DNA of 64,000 bases. Source: Alphaproteobacteria bacterium (lineage in GTDB: Bacteria > Pseudomonadota > Alphaproteobacteria > Rhizobiales > Beijerinckiaceae). Both the position numbers and the translations under genes were made by a program. The notes beneath the pieces were generated by a model. It worked only from the letters and a program-made list of their open reading frames with translations. It was not told the DNA's origin and made no database searches. Below, in pieces: positions 21,074 through 32,899 of this stretch (its first letter is position 1; each line of letters begins with the position of its first letter). The stretch spans positions 1 to 64,000 of the forward strand of contig VGEB01000004.1 of assembly GCA_016869435.1 (NCBI GenBank), given 5' to 3'.

Positions 21074-21103
21074 AAGGCCCCGGTTTCCGGGGTCTTTCTT
21101 TTG
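21074..21103 (+). terminator. Rho-independent terminator after the L,D-transpeptidase gene
   Basis: ggccccggtttccggggtctttctttt: GC stem followed by T-rich tract. Confidence 0.75.
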
Positions 21104-21119
21104 CGCCCTCTTTTGCGCC

Positions 21120-21338
21120 CTATTCCAGCGAGCACGTAAATACGAAGTTGGTGAGCGCCGAGAAGGTCACCTGGACGAAGATCCATGCGCCGATCAGCGA
21201 CCAAGCGAGCTGGTATTTCTCACGGCCGTAAAGAAAGGCGCCAAAGAGCGGCAGGATCAGGAAAAAGAACTGCCAGGGCGTGCTGACGAATGTATCGCAG
21301 TACCAGAGATTTAGCTTTTCGCTGACCATTACTCTCAC
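21120..21338 (-). CDS. Small membrane protein
   Basis: 72 aa with two hydrophobic helices; stop-to-start overlap with gltD. Confidence 0.55.
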   Translation of the reverse strand: MRVMVSEKLNLWYCDTFVSTPWQFFFLILPLFGAFLYGREKYQLAWSLIGAWIFVQVTFSALTNFVFTCSLE

Positions 21339-22753
21339 CTTGGCAGATTGGTTTCGCCCATAAGGAATTCATCCACCGAGTGGGCGCATTGGCGGCCTTC
21401 GCGAATAGCCCAAACGACGAGCGATTGTCCGCGCCGCATGTCTCCACATGCGAAGATTTTCTCGCGAGACGCCTGATAGCCGCGGGTGTCCGCCGCGACA
21501 TTGCCGCGGGAATCGAGAACGACGCCGAGCCCTTCGAGCAGGCCTTCGCGCATCGGCGACACGAAACCCATTGCGAGCAGCACGAGATCAGTCCGCAGCT
21601 TGAACTCGCTCCCCGGCTCTTCCTGCATTTTGCCGTCAACGCGCACGCAGCGCAGCGCCTTTACCGCGCCGTCTTTGCCTTCGAATTCGCGCGTCAGCAC
21701 CGAAAACTCGCGCGACGAACCCTCCTCATGAGAGGAGGACGTGCGCAGCTTCAGCGGCCAGTCGGGCCAAGTGAGCAGCTTGTGCTCTTTTTCCGGCGGG
21801 CGCGGCATGATTTCGAGCTGAGTCACCGAAAGCGCGCCCTGGCGCACCGACGTCCCGATGCAGTCGGAGCCGGTGTCGCCGCCGCCGATGACGATGACGT
21901 GCTTGCCGGTGGCGAGGATCGGCTCATTGGTGGTGAGCGGCTCCCCAGAGACCCGGCGGTTCTGTTGCGGCAAAAAGTCCATCGCGAAGTGAACGCCGAG
22001 CAACTCGCGGCCGGGGATCGGCAAATCGCGCGGCTGCTCGGCGCCGCCGGCAAGGACCACTGCGTCATGCCCCGCAACCAAATCCTCGGCGGACAAATCG
22101 ACGCCGACATGAACCCCGCAGTGAAACGCGACGCCCTCCGCCGCCATCTGCTGAACGCGGCGGTCGATGAGATCCTTCTCCATTTTGAAGTCGGGGATGC
22201 CATAGCGCAACAAGCCGCCCGGCTTCGCGTGCTTTTCATACACTTGCACGTCATGGCCGGCGCGCGCGAGCTGCTGCGCCGCGGCCAGGCCCGCCGGTCC
22301 GGAGCCGACGACCGCGATCTTCTTGCCTGTCTTGCGCTTGGGCGGTTCTGGAACGACCCAGCCTTGCTCAAATCCGCGGTCGACGATTGCGCATTCAATG
22401 GTTTTGATTGTGACCGGTTGATCCTGGAGATTCAGTGTGCAGGACGCCTCACAGGGCGCCGGGCAAACGCGGCCGGTGAACTCCGGGAAGTTGTTCGTCG
22501 AATGCAGATTGACGAGGGCGCGCCGCCACTCGCCGTGGTAGACGAGGTCATTCCAGTCGGGAATCTGGTTATTGACCGGGCATCCGTTGTGACAAAACGG
22601 AATGCCGCAATCCATGCAGCGCGACGCCTGGTTGCGCGTCGTTTCGTCCGACAACGGAATGACGAATTCGCGATAGTGGCGAATGCGGTCGGCCGCCGGC
22701 TTATATTTGCGGTCCTGCCGGTCGATCTCGAGAAACCCGGTCACCTTACCCAT
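21335..22753 (-). CDS. gltD: Glutamate synthase small subunit
   Basis: [74 protein letters not shown]; start set at 22753. Confidence 0.95.
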   Translation of the reverse strand: MGKVTGFLEIDRQDRKYKPAADRIRHYREFVIPLSDETTRNQASRCMDCGIPFCHNGCPVNNQIPDWNDLVYHGEWRRALVNLHSTNNFPEFTGRVCPAPCEASCTLNLQDQPVTIKTIECAIVDRGFEQGWVVPEPPKRKTGKKIAVVGSGPAGLAAAQQLARAGHDVQVYEKHAKPGGLLRYGIPDFKMEKDLIDRRVQQMAAEGVAFHCGVHVGVDLSAEDLVAGHDAVVLAGGAEQPRDLPIPGRELLGVHFAMDFLPQQNRRVSGEPLTTNEPILATGKHVIVIGGGDTGSDCIGTSVRQGALSVTQLEIMPRPPEKEHKLLTWPDWPLKLRTSSSHEEGSSREFSVLTREFEGKDGAVKALRCVRVDGKMQEEPGSEFKLRTDLVLLAMGFVSPMREGLLEGLGVVLDSRGNVAADTRGYQASREKIFACGDMRRGQSLVVWAIREGRQCAHSVDEFLMGETNLPR

Positions 22754-22952
22754 CTTATCGCGCACCTTTCGCGCCTCGACCGCGGAGGCAACGGCATTTT
22801 TGTCATAGGCGCGGCAGCCTTGTGCCGAAAGCGAAATCGCTTTCTGGCCTAAGCGCCCTGAGCTGCCGCAATCTTGGATGTTTTCTAAACGCTTTCGAGG
22901 CGTCGGCGTCAAGCCGCGACGCTGCTGCGCCGCCGGAGCCGACCGCGCAGGC

Positions 22953-24173
22953 CTATCTGGCTCTGGGGTTCAGGCCGCCGGCCGCAGGGGCGACGCGGAA
23001 CTGATCCTCCTTGACGCGGCTGTGCAGCAATTTTACGCGCCGGCGAGACTTCACCTCGTAAAGCGCTTCGTCAGCCACCGCGAGAAGAGCCTCGGCGTCC
23101 GCGCCATGTTCGGGCACGAGCGCCACGCCGACGCTGACGCCGATCGTGGCGCAAACGCCGTCGCCCAAATCGTAAGGCGCGGAAATGGCGTTCGTCAGCC
23201 GCTGGCTCAGCTCCGTCGCCTGTTCGCTGGTCAACCCTCTGGCCAGCACCACGAACTCATCGCCGCCGATCCGCGCGGCCACGTCGGTTGCGCGCAAGGA
23301 TTGGCGCAGGCGGTCCGCCACCAATTTCAGCAGCCTGTCTCCAGCGGCGTGTCCATAGGTGTCATTGACCGACTTGAAGTTATCGAGATCGAGAAAGAGA
23401 ACCGCGAGATCACCGCCATGCGGGGAGCCCGAATTCAGGCTGGCGTCCACGGCGGCGGCCAGTCCGGCGCGATTTGATAGCCCAGTGAGCGCGTCATGTT
23501 TGGCGCGATGCGCGTTCTCCAACTCTCCGCGCATCGTCGCCACCAGCATCTTGCTAAGAGTAAATGCGGCGGCGCTCATTGCGGCGAGATAAAGCGGCAC
23601 TTGCAGTAAAACCACATAGAGCGCAGGCTGGCCTGCGATAATGACCGCCGGCGCGAACGGGCCGAGGCTCAGCAGCATCATTAAGGTCGCCAAACGCGGC
23701 GCGCCGAAGGTTCGAAAACAGACGCCGCCAACCATCGCCGTCGCCGACGAACACGCGAGCGTGGCGACGACCCAGTCGCCGCTGATCAGACTGACAAAGC
23801 CGCCATAGCCGATGCTGGCGCTCCACAGCAGGCCAAGCAGTAGATAAAGGTCCGTCGGAGTTTCACGCCGTTCCGACGCGGCGCGGCGCGCGATCAACAA
23901 TGCCGTCAGCCGAAATCCGCAAATTGCGACCTCTAGGACGAGCCAAAAGATGAATGGCGGCGACGGCTGGCGGGTGACGATCACGGCCGCGACTGCGATC
24001 GTGTTGACGACGCCCGCTGCGAACACGGGAAGAGTGCCGAACAGGCCGCTAATCAGCTTCAGCTGGATATCGCGGGACGCGCCAAGACCCGGGTACGCGA
24101 GCCAGCGCACCGCAGCCCAGCGCGGCATGCTGTAAACCCTCGGGACGTCTCGCATCAGCTTCCTCGCCGCCAT
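22953..24173 (-). CDS. Membrane-bound GGDEF diguanylate cyclase
   Basis: N-terminal TM helices; [49 protein letters not shown] (I-site RxxD plus GGDEF). Confidence 0.9.
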   Translation of the reverse strand: MAARKLMRDVPRVYSMPRWAAVRWLAYPGLGASRDIQLKLISGLFGTLPVFAAGVVNTIAVAAVIVTRQPSPPFIFWLVLEVAICGFRLTALLIARRAASERRETPTDLYLLLGLLWSASIGYGGFVSLISGDWVVATLACSSATAMVGGVCFRTFGAPRLATLMMLLSLGPFAPAVIIAGQPALYVVLLQVPLYLAAMSAAAFTLSKMLVATMRGELENAHRAKHDALTGLSNRAGLAAAVDASLNSGSPHGGDLAVLFLDLDNFKSVNDTYGHAAGDRLLKLVADRLRQSLRATDVAARIGGDEFVVLARGLTSEQATELSQRLTNAISAPYDLGDGVCATIGVSVGVALVPEHGADAEALLAVADEALYEVKSRRRVKLLHSRVKEDQFRVAPAAGGLNPRAR

Positions 24174-24289
24174 TAAGGAAAACCGCTGAGATTAAGCGAT
24201 GTTAGTTATAATCGCCCCCGTTTTACAATCCCTGGCGACAAACGCAAGGCGACGCTCGTGCGCCGCCTCGTCAACTCACTGCGCTGAAA

Positions 24290-27200
24290 TCACTCGCCGG
24301 CGGCCCTGAGGTGCTGAGGCTGCTTCTTGCGCGCGTTCAGTTCATTGAGCGCGCGCCGATATTCGACCGGCATCACCTTCCGGAACTTAGCCATGCAATT
24401 CGGCCAATCGTCGAGAATGTCACGCGCGCGCGTCGAGCCAGTGTAGCGCAGATGATTTGCGATCAGCTGACGCAGACGTTCGGCGTCGAAGCGCGTCATG
24501 TCGCTCATCACGTCGACGCGGCCGTGGCCTTCGAGATCGCCGGACTGGTGATAGGCGTCGGTCATGGCGGTTTCCTCGTCGCGCACCGGCTCGAGGTCGA
24601 CCATCGCAAGGTTGCAGCGCGTCGAGAAGGCGTCGTCCTCGTCCAAGACATAGGCGATGCCGCCCGACATGCCGGCGGCGAAGTTGCGGCCGGTCGGGCC
24701 GAGCACCACCACGACGCCGCCCGTCATATATTCGCAGCCATGATCGCCGACGCCCTCGACGACGGCGATCGCTCCCGAGTTGCGCACGGCGAAGCGCTCG
24801 CCGGCGACGCCGCGGAAATAGCATTCGCCAGCGATGGAGCCGTAGAGCGCGGTGTTGCCGACAATGATCGACTTCGCTGGGTCGATCCGCTTGGCGGCGC
24901 GCGACGGATGAACAATGAGCTTTCCTCCCGAGAGACCCTTGCCGACATAGTCATTGGCTTCGCCTTCGAGGCGCAACGTCACGCCGCGCGCGAGAAACGC
25001 GCCAAAGCTCTGGCCCGCCGTCCCGGTCGCGCGAATGTCGATGGTATCCTCGGGGAGTCCCGCATGGCCGTAGATCCGCGCCACCTCGCCGGAGAGCATC
25101 GCGCCCGTTGCGCGATCGACGTTACGGATCGGCGTTTCGATCGACACCTTGGCGCCGCGATCGAGCGCCGCGCGCGCCTGGGCGACAAGCGTGTTGTCGA
25201 GGACCTTATCCAGTCCGTGATCCTGCGCGGCGCTGTGCCGAATGGCGGCGCCCTCTCCTCTCGGCTTGAAGAACAGCCTGGAAAAGTCAAGCCCGCGCGC
25301 CTTCCAATGCGCGATCGCCTTCTCCTTATCGAGCATCTGCATCTGCCCGATCATCTCGTCGAAGCTGCGATAGCCCATGGCGGCCATGAGTTCGCGCACT
25401 TCTTCGGCGACGAAGAAGAAGTAGTTGATGACATGTTCGGGCAGGCCGACGAAACGCTTGCGCAAAACAGGGTCCTGAGTCGCGACGCCGACGGGGCATG
25501 TGTTGAGATGACACTTGCGCATCATGATGCAGCCCGCCGCGATCAGCGGCGCCGTCGCGAAACCGAATTCGTCCGCGCCAAGCAGCGCGCCAATCACCAC
25601 GTCGCGGCCCGTGCGCAAACCGCCATCGACCTGCACGGCGATGCGCGAACGCAGATTGTTCAGCACCAGCGTCTGATGCGTTTCGGCGAGGCCGATCTCC
25701 CATGGCGAACCCGCGTGTTTGATCGACGTCAGCGGCGAAGCGCCAGTGCCGCCCTCGAAACCGGAGATCGTCACATGATCGGCGCGGCCCTTGGAGACGC
25801 CCGCAGCGACGGTGCCGACGCCCACCTCCGAGACGAGCTTCACTGACACGGCGGCGCGCGGATTGGCGTTCTTGAGATCGAAGATCAGCTGAGCCAAATC
25901 CTCGATCGAATAAATGTCATGGTGCGGCGGCGGCGAGATCAGGCCGACGCCAGGCGTCGAGTGACGCACCTTGGCGATGACCGCGTCGACCTTGTCGCCC
26001 GGCAGCTGACCGCCTTCGCCGGGCTTCGCGCCCTGCGCCATCTTGATCTGAATCATGTCGGCGTTGACGAGATATTCCGTCGTCACGCCGAAGCGGCCAG
26101 ACGCCACCTGCTTGATGGCGCTGCGCATCGAGTCGCCATTCGGCAGCGGCTTGAATCTATCTGGCTCTTCGCCGCCCTCGCCCGTGTTCGATTTGCCGCC
26201 GATACGATTCATCGCGATGGCGAGCGTCGTGTGCGCCTCGCGCGAGATCGAGCCGAACGACATGGCGCCTGTCGAAAAGCGCTTGACGATCACGCTTGCC
26301 GGTTCGACCTCATCGAGCGGAACCGGCTTACGGCCGTCCTCCTCGGCCTCCTTGATGCGGAAGAGACCGCGCAAATTGAGAAGCCGCTCATTCTGCTCAT
26401 TCAAGAGCTTGGCGAAGGCGCGATATTTGTCCTGCGCGTTGCTGCGCACGGCGTGCTGCAGCAGCGATACGGTCTGCGGCGTCCAGCTGTGCGCTTCGCC
26501 CCTGATGCGAAAGGCGTAGTCGCCGCCGACGTCAAGCGCTTCCTTGTAGACGGGCGCGTCGCTGAAGGCGAGACGATGACGGCGCACGGTCTCGCGCGCA
26601 ATTTCCTCGAGCCCGACGCCTTCGATGCGGGTCGTCGTGCCGGTGAAGAATTCATCGACGAAGCTTTGCGCAAGACCCACGGCGTCGAAAATCTGCGCGC
26701 CGCAATAGGATTGATAGGTGGAGATGCCCATCTTGGACATCACCTTGAGAAGCCCTTTGTCGACGGCCTTGATGAAGCGCTTGACGGCCGTCGGACCATC
26801 GACGTCGGAGGGAAATTCGCCCGCCGACGCAATGAGCGTTTCAAACGCGAGATAGGGATTGATCGCTTCGGCGCCGTAGCCCGCAAGGCAGCAGAAATGA
26901 TGCACCTCGCGCGCCTCGCCAGTCTCGACGACGAGACCGACGGACGTCCGCAGCCCTCTGCGGATCAGATGATGATGCACCGCCGCCGTTGCAAGCAGCG
27001 CGGGTATCGGAATGCGGTCCGGCCCCACCATCCGGTCTGACAGAATGATGATGTTATAGCGGCTGTTGACCGCCTCTTCGGCGCGTTCGCACAGCCGCTT
27101 GATCGCCGCGCGCATGCCCTCCGCGCCTTTCGCGGCGTCATAGGTGACATCGATCGTCTTAGTGTCGAAACTGTCCTCGATCGTGCCGATCCAGCGAATC

Positions 27201-28984
27201 TTTTCCAAATCTTCGCTGGTCAGGATCGGCTGGCGCACTTCGAGGCGCTTCTTGTTCGCCGAACCCTCATGGTCGAGGATGTTGGGCCGCGGGCCGATGA
27301 AGGAAACGAGGCTCATCACCAGCTCTTCGCGGATCGGATCGATCGGCGGATTGGTCACCTGAGCGAAGTTCTGCTTGAAATAGGTGTAGAGCAGCTTTTC
27401 TTTGTCCGAGAGCGGCGACACGGGCGTGTCCGTGCCCATCGAGCCGACCGCCTCCTGGCCGGTCACGGCCATCGGGAAGAGCAAGAGATCGAGATCTTCC
27501 TGCGTGTAGCCAAAGGCCTGCTGACGATCGAGCATCGACACGTCCCAGCGCGCGGGGCGCGTATCGACCGGCTTCAAGTCCTCCAGCTGAATCTGGGTGC
27601 GCGCCAGCCACTCCTTGTAGGGGTGCGAGTTCGACAGCTGCTTCTTGATCTCGTCGTCCGAGATGATCCGTCCCTGTTCCAGATCGACAAGCAGCATCTT
27701 GCCGGGTTGAAGACGCCACTTCGTAACGACTTTCTCTTCAGGAATGGGCAGCACGCCCATTTCTGAAGCCATGACGACGAGACCGTCGTCGGTGACGAGA
27801 TAACGGGCGGGACGCAGTCCATTGCGGTCCAGCGTCGCGCCGATCTGCAGCCCGTCAGTGAAGGCCATGGCGGCGGGACCATCCCACGGCTCCATCAGCG
27901 CCGCGTGATGCTCATAGAAAGCCTTGCGGTCAGCGTCCATCAGCGGATTGCCGGCCCAGGCCTCAGGGATCAGCATCATCACCGCATGGGCGAGCGAATA
28001 GCCGCCGCGCACGAGGAATTCGAGCGCATTGTCGAAACAGGCGGTGTCGGACTGGCCCTCATAGGAGATCGGCCACAGCTTGCTGATCTCTTTGCCAAAG
28101 AGCGGCGAAGAGACCGACGCCTGACGCGCCGCCATCCAATTCAAATTGCCGCGCAGCGTATTGATCTCGCCATTATGCGCGACGAAGCGATAAGGATGCG
28201 CCAACCGCCACGACGGAAAGGTGTTGGTCGCGAAGCGCTGATGCACGAGCGCCAGCGCCGAGATGAAACGCTCGTCCTTGAGATCGAGGAAATATTCGCC
28301 AAGCTGCGAAACGAGCACCATCCCCTTGTAGACGATGGTGCGCGACGATACCGAGACGGCGTAGAATTCGCGTCCGCCGTTGCCAAGCTTGTAAATCTCG
28401 TTCGACGCCGCCTTGCGGGCAAGATAGATGCGCCGCTCGAAAACGTCGGCGTCCGCGACGTCGGCGCCCCGACCGATGAAGATTTGCGCATGATGCGGTT
28501 CGACGGCCTTCACCGCGTCGCCAAGATCGCTCGAATTGACGGGAAGATCGCGCCAGCCGAGGACGACGAGCCCCTCTTCTTCAACCGATTTTTCGATGAT
28601 GCCGCGCGCGCTCGCGCGCGTCTCTGGATCGCGCGGGAGGAAGAACTGGCCAATCGCGTAATCGCCGGCGGCGGGAAGCGTAATGCCGAGCCTCGCGCAT
28701 TCCGTCCGGAAGAAGTCATGCGGGATTTGAACGAGAATGCCGCAACCGTCGCCGAGCTTGGGATCGGCGCCGACAGCCCCGCGATGGTCGAGATTGAGCA
28801 ATATCTGCAGGCCCATCTCGACGATCGCATGCGACTTCTCGTTGCGCATGTTGGCGACGAAGCCGACTCCGCAGGAGTCATGCTCGTTGGCGGGATCGTA
28901 AAGACCTTGCGCCGGCGGAAGAGCGGGATCGCGACCGAGCGGCTGCGCTCCGGCTTCAGCGAAATGCTGGGCGGCTTTCGTCAT
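24290..28984 (-). CDS. gltB: Glutamate synthase large subunit
   Basis: [17 protein letters not shown] (N-terminal Cys), [58 protein letters not shown]. Confidence 0.97.
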   Translation of the reverse strand: MTKAAQHFAEAGAQPLGRDPALPPAQGLYDPANEHDSCGVGFVANMRNEKSHAIVEMGLQILLNLDHRGAVGADPKLGDGCGILVQIPHDFFRTECARLGITLPAAGDYAIGQFFLPRDPETRASARGIIEKSVEEEGLVVLGWRDLPVNSSDLGDAVKAVEPHHAQIFIGRGADVADADVFERRIYLARKAASNEIYKLGNGGREFYAVSVSSRTIVYKGMVLVSQLGEYFLDLKDERFISALALVHQRFATNTFPSWRLAHPYRFVAHNGEINTLRGNLNWMAARQASVSSPLFGKEISKLWPISYEGQSDTACFDNALEFLVRGGYSLAHAVMMLIPEAWAGNPLMDADRKAFYEHHAALMEPWDGPAAMAFTDGLQIGATLDRNGLRPARYLVTDDGLVVMASEMGVLPIPEEKVVTKWRLQPGKMLLVDLEQGRIISDDEIKKQLSNSHPYKEWLARTQIQLEDLKPVDTRPARWDVSMLDRQQAFGYTQEDLDLLLFPMAVTGQEAVGSMGTDTPVSPLSDKEKLLYTYFKQNFAQVTNPPIDPIREELVMSLVSFIGPRPNILDHEGSANKKRLEVRQPILTSEDLEKIRWIGTIEDSFDTKTIDVTYDAAKGAEGMRAAIKRLCERAEEAVNSRYNIIILSDRMVGPDRIPIPALLATAAVHHHLIRRGLRTSVGLVVETGEAREVHHFCCLAGYGAEAINPYLAFETLIASAGEFPSDVDGPTAVKRFIKAVDKGLLKVMSKMGISTYQSYCGAQIFDAVGLAQSFVDEFFTGTTTRIEGVGLEEIARETVRRHRLAFSDAPVYKEALDVGGDYAFRIRGEAHSWTPQTVSLLQHAVRSNAQDKYRAFAKLLNEQNERLLNLRGLFRIKEAEEDGRKPVPLDEVEPASVIVKRFSTGAMSFGSISREAHTTLAIAMNRIGGKSNTGEGGEEPDRFKPLPNGDSMRSAIKQVASGRFGVTTEYLVNADMIQIKMAQGAKPGEGGQLPGDKVDAVIAKVRHSTPGVGLISPPPHHDIYSIEDLAQLIFDLKNANPRAAVSVKLVSEVGVGTVAAGVSKGRADHVTISGFEGGTGASPLTSIKHAGSPWEIGLAETHQTLVLNNLRSRIAVQVDGGLRTGRDVVIGALLGADEFGFATAPLIAAGCIMMRKCHLNTCPVGVATQDPVLRKRFVGLPEHVINYFFFVAEEVRELMAAMGYRSFDEMIGQMQMLDKEKAIAHWKARGLDFSRLFFKPRGEGAAIRHSAAQDHGLDKVLDNTLVAQARAALDRGAKVSIETPIRNVDRATGAMLSGEVARIYGHAGLPEDTIDIRATGTAGQSFGAFLARGVTLRLEGEANDYVGKGLSGGKLIVHPSRAAKRIDPAKSIIVGNTALYGSIAGECYFRGVAGERFAVRNSGAIAVVEGVGDHGCEYMTGGVVVVLGPTGRNFAAGMSGGIAYVLDEDDAFSTRCNLAMVDLEPVRDEETAMTDAYHQSGDLEGHGRVDVMSDMTRFDAERLRQLIANHLRYTGSTRARDILDDWPNCMAKFRKVMPVEYRRALNELNARKKQPQHLRAAGE

Positions 28985-29446
28985 CTCGGCGTCTCCTCGA
29001 CAGGATTGCGCGCCTCTTCGTGCGCGCCTCCCGCCCGCTCATCGAACCATAAAACTGTCGTAGGCGTGATCGAAATCGTCACAGCCCCGACGCTTCATTC
29101 CGCCCTGACGCAGGTTCCGCAATGGCGGGCTGCGAATCCTCGCATCCTCAGCTCGCCGTTCCTAGCAAGGCAAGGGACGCGCCACCCTTGCGCGCCCTTT
29201 CATTCCTCTTAGGCGACGGCGTCCGGTCGAGCGCCGAGCACTTAGATGAAACAATGGCTTCCAAGAGCGAGCCCCGTTTTTAAGGTCAGCATGGCTGACT
29301 TATCTGCGGGGCTAACTTACTGCCAGATTTGCGCTGAAGTGACAAGCAGCCGCATGCGCTTTGGGCGCCTTCGCAGTCCAACGCTCGCCGTAATGTTGTC
29401 AGAGCATTCTTACCGTGGTCGAGAGGGCCTGAACAAGGAAAGATCA

Positions 29447-30400
29447 ATGCGGTCATTCGATTGGAAGGCGGGCCTGCCGTTTGCGTTGGCGCTGGCGGCG
29501 AACTCCGTGATTCCGCAGTACGCCTTCGCCCAATTTTACTTCCGGCCCTTCGCCTACAGTTACGGCTACCAATTTCCCGACGAGGGTCCGCCGGCCTATG
29601 CATCGCGTCCCGCCGTCGCTTCCATCCTCGGACGCGCCGGCTATCAACTGGTCGGGCCGCTAGGTCATCGGGGAGATCAGATCGTCGCGACCGGCGTCAG
29701 CCGTCGCGACGGCGAGATGCGCTTCATCGTCGATCCTTATGAGGGGCGGATATTGCGGGCAGTCCGGCTTGGGCCGCCACCGATGCATGGCGACGGACCG
29801 GAGCGCGGCGGTTACGGGCCGGGCGACGGGGCCCCTTATGGGCCGCACGGAGCCGGTCCGGGCTCGTCAGGTTCAGGACCAGCCGCGCGCGGCTTCGACG
29901 CTGAGCATTACCCGGAAACGGATGCGGCGCCCGGAGGCGCGACGTTAGACAACGCGCCCAATGGGACTATCCACCAGCGCGCATCGGCCGCGAAGCGTGG
30001 AACGTCTTCGAACGCTCCCCGCGAGATCGCGCCGCAAAAGCCTATGCCGCCAACGGCAGTTGCGCCAGCGTCGCCCCCCGCGTCGGCGTCGGCCGTGGCG
30101 TCCCCCGCGATGAATTCCAAGCCTGCGCCAGTGACGAACGCCTCGGCGCAGGGGTCTAGGCCAAGCGTCGAGGTCGTCGGGACGTCCCCTGAAAAACCCG
30201 CGACCTCAGCGGAACGAAGCGCGCCTGCACGGCGAGCCGCGGGCGCTCGCGCAGCCTCGTCGCGCCGGGCGATCGTGCCCCCGCATACGCCAAGCGAAAC
30301 CACGATCGTGAAGCCAGAGGCCTCGGCGCCGTCGGTTCCAGGCGCAAACGGCTCCGCGTCGGCGCCCGACGAGGTGGGAAAGCCGGAAGCCGGCGGTTAA
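29447..30400 (+). CDS. Exported hypothetical protein with low-complexity Ala/Pro/Ser tail
   Basis: Signal peptide, MRFIVDPYEGRILRAVRLGPP (PepSY-like sequence), long low-complexity C-terminus. Confidence 0.6.
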   Translation: MRSFDWKAGLPFALALAANSVIPQYAFAQFYFRPFAYSYGYQFPDEGPPAYASRPAVASILGRAGYQLVGPLGHRGDQIVATGVSRRDGEMRFIVDPYEGRILRAVRLGPPPMHGDGPERGGYGPGDGAPYGPHGAGPGSSGSGPAARGFDAEHYPETDAAPGGATLDNAPNGTIHQRASAAKRGTSSNAPREIAPQKPMPPTAVAPASPPASASAVASPAMNSKPAPVTNASAQGSRPSVEVVGTSPEKPATSAERSAPARRAAGARAASSRRAIVPPHTPSETTIVKPEASAPSVPGANGSASAPDEVGKPEAGG

Positions 30401-30401
30401 T

Positions 30402-30427
30402 AAAAAAGGTGCCCGAGATGGGCGCCT
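30402..30427 (-). terminator. Intrinsic terminator for hsp20 on the minus strand
   Basis: aaaaaaggtgcccgagatgggcgcct: stem AGGTGCCC/GGGCGCCT; A-run gives a U-tract on the minus strand. Confidence 0.65.
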
Positions 30428-30454
30428 CTCATATTCACTCGAGATTTGTCGCCG

Positions 30455-30919
30455 TTACGCGGCCTTCGACTCGACGATGGTCGCCGACGGCGCGCCGACG
30501 CCGATGTCGATGCGGCGGGGCTTCTGCGCCTCCGGGATCTCGCGCACGAGGTCGACGTGCAGCAAGCCGTTGACGATGCTCGCGCCCGTCACCACGACAT
30601 GATCAGCGATCTGGAACCGGCGTTCAAAAGCCCGCGCGGCGATGCCCTGATGCAGGACCTCGCGGCCGTCTGCGGGCTGCGCCGGCTCTTTCGAGCCCTT
30701 GATCGACAGAGTGTTTTCTTTGGTCTCGACGGACAATTCGTCGCGCGAGAATCCCGCGACCGCGAGCGTCACCCGATAGGCGTTTTCGCCGGTGCGCTCG
30801 ATATTATAGGGCGGGTAGCCCTGTGTGGCCTCGAACCCGCCGGCCTGATCGAGCAGGTTGAACAAGCGGTCGAAACCGACGGTCTGACGGTAAAGCGGAG
30901 AGAGATCGAACTGACGCAT
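30455..30919 (-). CDS. Small heat shock protein Hsp20/IbpA family
   Basis: MRQFDLSPLYRQTVGFDRLFNLLDQ, YPPYNIERTGENAYRVTLAVAGFSRDELSVETKENTLSIKG. Confidence 0.92.
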   Translation of the reverse strand: MRQFDLSPLYRQTVGFDRLFNLLDQAGGFEATQGYPPYNIERTGENAYRVTLAVAGFSRDELSVETKENTLSIKGSKEPAQPADGREVLHQGIAARAFERRFQIADHVVVTGASIVNGLLHVDLVREIPEAQKPRRIDIGVGAPSATIVESKAA

Positions 30920-31066
30920 GACATATCCTCCAGTTGAGCGACATGCGGCGCGCTTGCGTAACCGCGCCGCGCCTCTTCGCGCGTCCATTACGGCCCGCGC
31001 TGGCATCGATCTAGGAAGCGGGAAAGCGTCGTTCAAGAGGCGTCGGCGAAGCCGTTGCGGAAAGTC

Positions 31067-32203
31067 TCAGACCGGCAGCGAATGTCGCTCAGCCGCACGA
31101 AACGGCGATTCCAGCGCAAGCACGAGCTTGACCAGATCCGCCTGGCGGGTCGCCCCTGTCTTCAGGAAAATGCTTTTGAGATAGCCCTTGACCGTTCCCT
31201 CGCTGAGACCGAGCGCCCGCGCCGTAGCCGGGACGCCGCCGACCTCAGCGATCGCCAGCAGGACCGAGCCTTCACGGGCGGTCAGGCCGAACAGTTTCGC
31301 GGCGACCGCTCCGCCGTCGTCCGCGTTGAGCTGCAGCCGGCGCAGGAACAGCGCCGAGAGCCCGTTCGCCAGCGGCAGCACGTGCATCACGCAGCAGCGC
31401 GACTCTCCGCGCTTCACCATAATGGCGAAGGCTTCGGCGTCGGCGCCGCCGATGCCGGCGAGCGCGCGCTCCAGGGCCTCTTTGGCGCGCGGATCGCGCA
31501 TGGTCAGCGTATCGCCCGCGACCGCGAAGGCGTCGCCTTCATCGAGAATGTCATCGGCGCTGCGATTCTTTTGAACGATACGCATTTTGGCGTCGACCAC
31601 GAGCACGGGCGTCGTCAGTTCGTCGAACAATTCCACCAGCACGGATGGATCTGAAGCCGGCGTGTGACGTGCGATCGCGCTGGCGAGGTGCGGCAATAGC
31701 GCATCGAGGCGCGCCTTCGCCTGTGCGTCCGCCAAGCCAGCGCGCTCATCGCGAAACGCCACGAACAAACAGACGCCTGTCTCGGATCGGTGAATGACGC
31801 CGACGATCACGTCCAAAAGTCCGAATGGCGCCATCCAGCGTTGATAGGCGCCGCTTTGATGAAACGCCTCAAGCGAAACGAAGTCTTCGGAGGAAAACGC
31901 CCGGCCGACGCCGATCTCGGCCAGCACCCGCGCCTTGACCGGATCGAGTTTGCGATGGTTGCGAAGATATTCGGCGATCCACGCCTTCTCAGCGTGCGTC
32001 GAATATTTGAGCTCGAGCAGCGCCGAAACGCGGTCTCCGAACAGGAGCGCCGCGAAGCGCGCATTCAAGACGCGCGCGATTTCGTCTAACGCGTCCGGCC
32101 AGCAGCGTGCGTCGGCGCCAGCAGCTTCGATAGCCGTGACGACGCGAGCGTTCCCATCTTCCCAAACCGTCATCTCTTCACCCGCTGCGACCTCTCGCCA
32201 CAC
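31067..32203 (-). CDS. LuxR-family HTH transcriptional regulator
   Basis: C-terminal LTAREGSVLLAIAEVGGVPATARALGLSEGTVKGYLKSIFLKTGATRQADLVKLVL; large N-terminal region with no recognised domain. Confidence 0.85.
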   Translation of the reverse strand: MWREVAAGEEMTVWEDGNARVVTAIEAAGADARCWPDALDEIARVLNARFAALLFGDRVSALLELKYSTHAEKAWIAEYLRNHRKLDPVKARVLAEIGVGRAFSSEDFVSLEAFHQSGAYQRWMAPFGLLDVIVGVIHRSETGVCLFVAFRDERAGLADAQAKARLDALLPHLASAIARHTPASDPSVLVELFDELTTPVLVVDAKMRIVQKNRSADDILDEGDAFAVAGDTLTMRDPRAKEALERALAGIGGADAEAFAIMVKRGESRCCVMHVLPLANGLSALFLRRLQLNADDGGAVAAKLFGLTAREGSVLLAIAEVGGVPATARALGLSEGTVKGYLKSIFLKTGATRQADLVKLVLALESPFRAAERHSLPV

Positions 32204-32322
32204 CTTCGCAAAGCGGTTTTTGCGATGGCGCGCGCCGCGCGGCGAGAGGTCGACCTGCTCCGAGCCCTCAGAAAAGCCTGCGAAAACTCAAAGGCGTCAC
32301 TTGTTTTCAACTTAACTTCTGT

Positions 32323-32338
32323 GTTGCCCAACTGCAAC
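32323..32338. promoter_or_regulatory. Palindrome GTTGCCCAACTGCAAC upstream of copper-uptake module 1
   Basis: GTTGC-N6-GCAAC, about 102 nt upstream of the 32441 ATG; matched by a copy at 35479. Confidence 0.6.
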
Positions 32339-32440
32339 AATTGAGACGAATTTAGTCAATGGCCATGCTCAACCTCCCGATCGGGGGGAAAGGATGAGAC
32401 TCGCGACAAGTAAATTACAAAAAAGAATCTAGCGACCGCC

Positions 32441-32839
32441 ATGATGACCGAGAACTCAGCAAAGACGCCGACCGCGAACGCGACATGGAAGTGCCTGCGC
32501 GCCCTTGTTGCTGCGACGCTTTTTGTTGTCTCGGCGCTGTTGCAGGCGACGCTCGCGCCGCACGCGGCTTTGTCCGCGACGCTGGCGTTCTGCGTAGACG
32601 ACCACGCGCCGGCGGATCGGGCGGACGAGAAGACGCCCGCAGGCGCGCCAGCGCTCGGTCACTCGCATTGCCGCGCCTGCCCGATCGCGACGCCGCCGTC
32701 CATTCCCGAAAAGCCGCCCATCGCGTGCGTCGCAGCGCCGCCAATCGCGCTCGTCTACTCCGACGGATGGGGTTTCGAACCGCAAGTGCGACGCCGTCCG
32801 GGCGAGACGCGGTCCCGTGCGCCTCCGTTCTTCTCCTGA
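32441..32839 (+). CDS. DUF2946-like small exported protein (module 1)
   Basis: Single N-terminal TM/signal, HSHCRACP (HCxxC), C-terminal RSRAPPFFS, directly upstream of a TonB receptor. Confidence 0.65.
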   Translation: MMTENSAKTPTANATWKCLRALVAATLFVVSALLQATLAPHAALSATLAFCVDDHAPADRADEKTPAGAPALGHSHCRACPIATPPSIPEKPPIACVAAPPIALVYSDGWGFEPQVRRRPGETRSRAPPFFS

Positions 32840-32899
32840 CGAAACAAAAACTCGCATTGTTTCAACCGCCCCTCGCTGGCGGATCAGGAGATCAGTTCC

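Noticed and set aside
21380-22852. 490-aa plus-strand ORF
   Set aside because: Antisense shadow of gltD, no recognisable motifs
24311-29212. Three long plus-strand ORFs (511, 373, 435 aa)
   Set aside because: Antisense to gltB, Arg/His/Asp-rich shadow-frame composition
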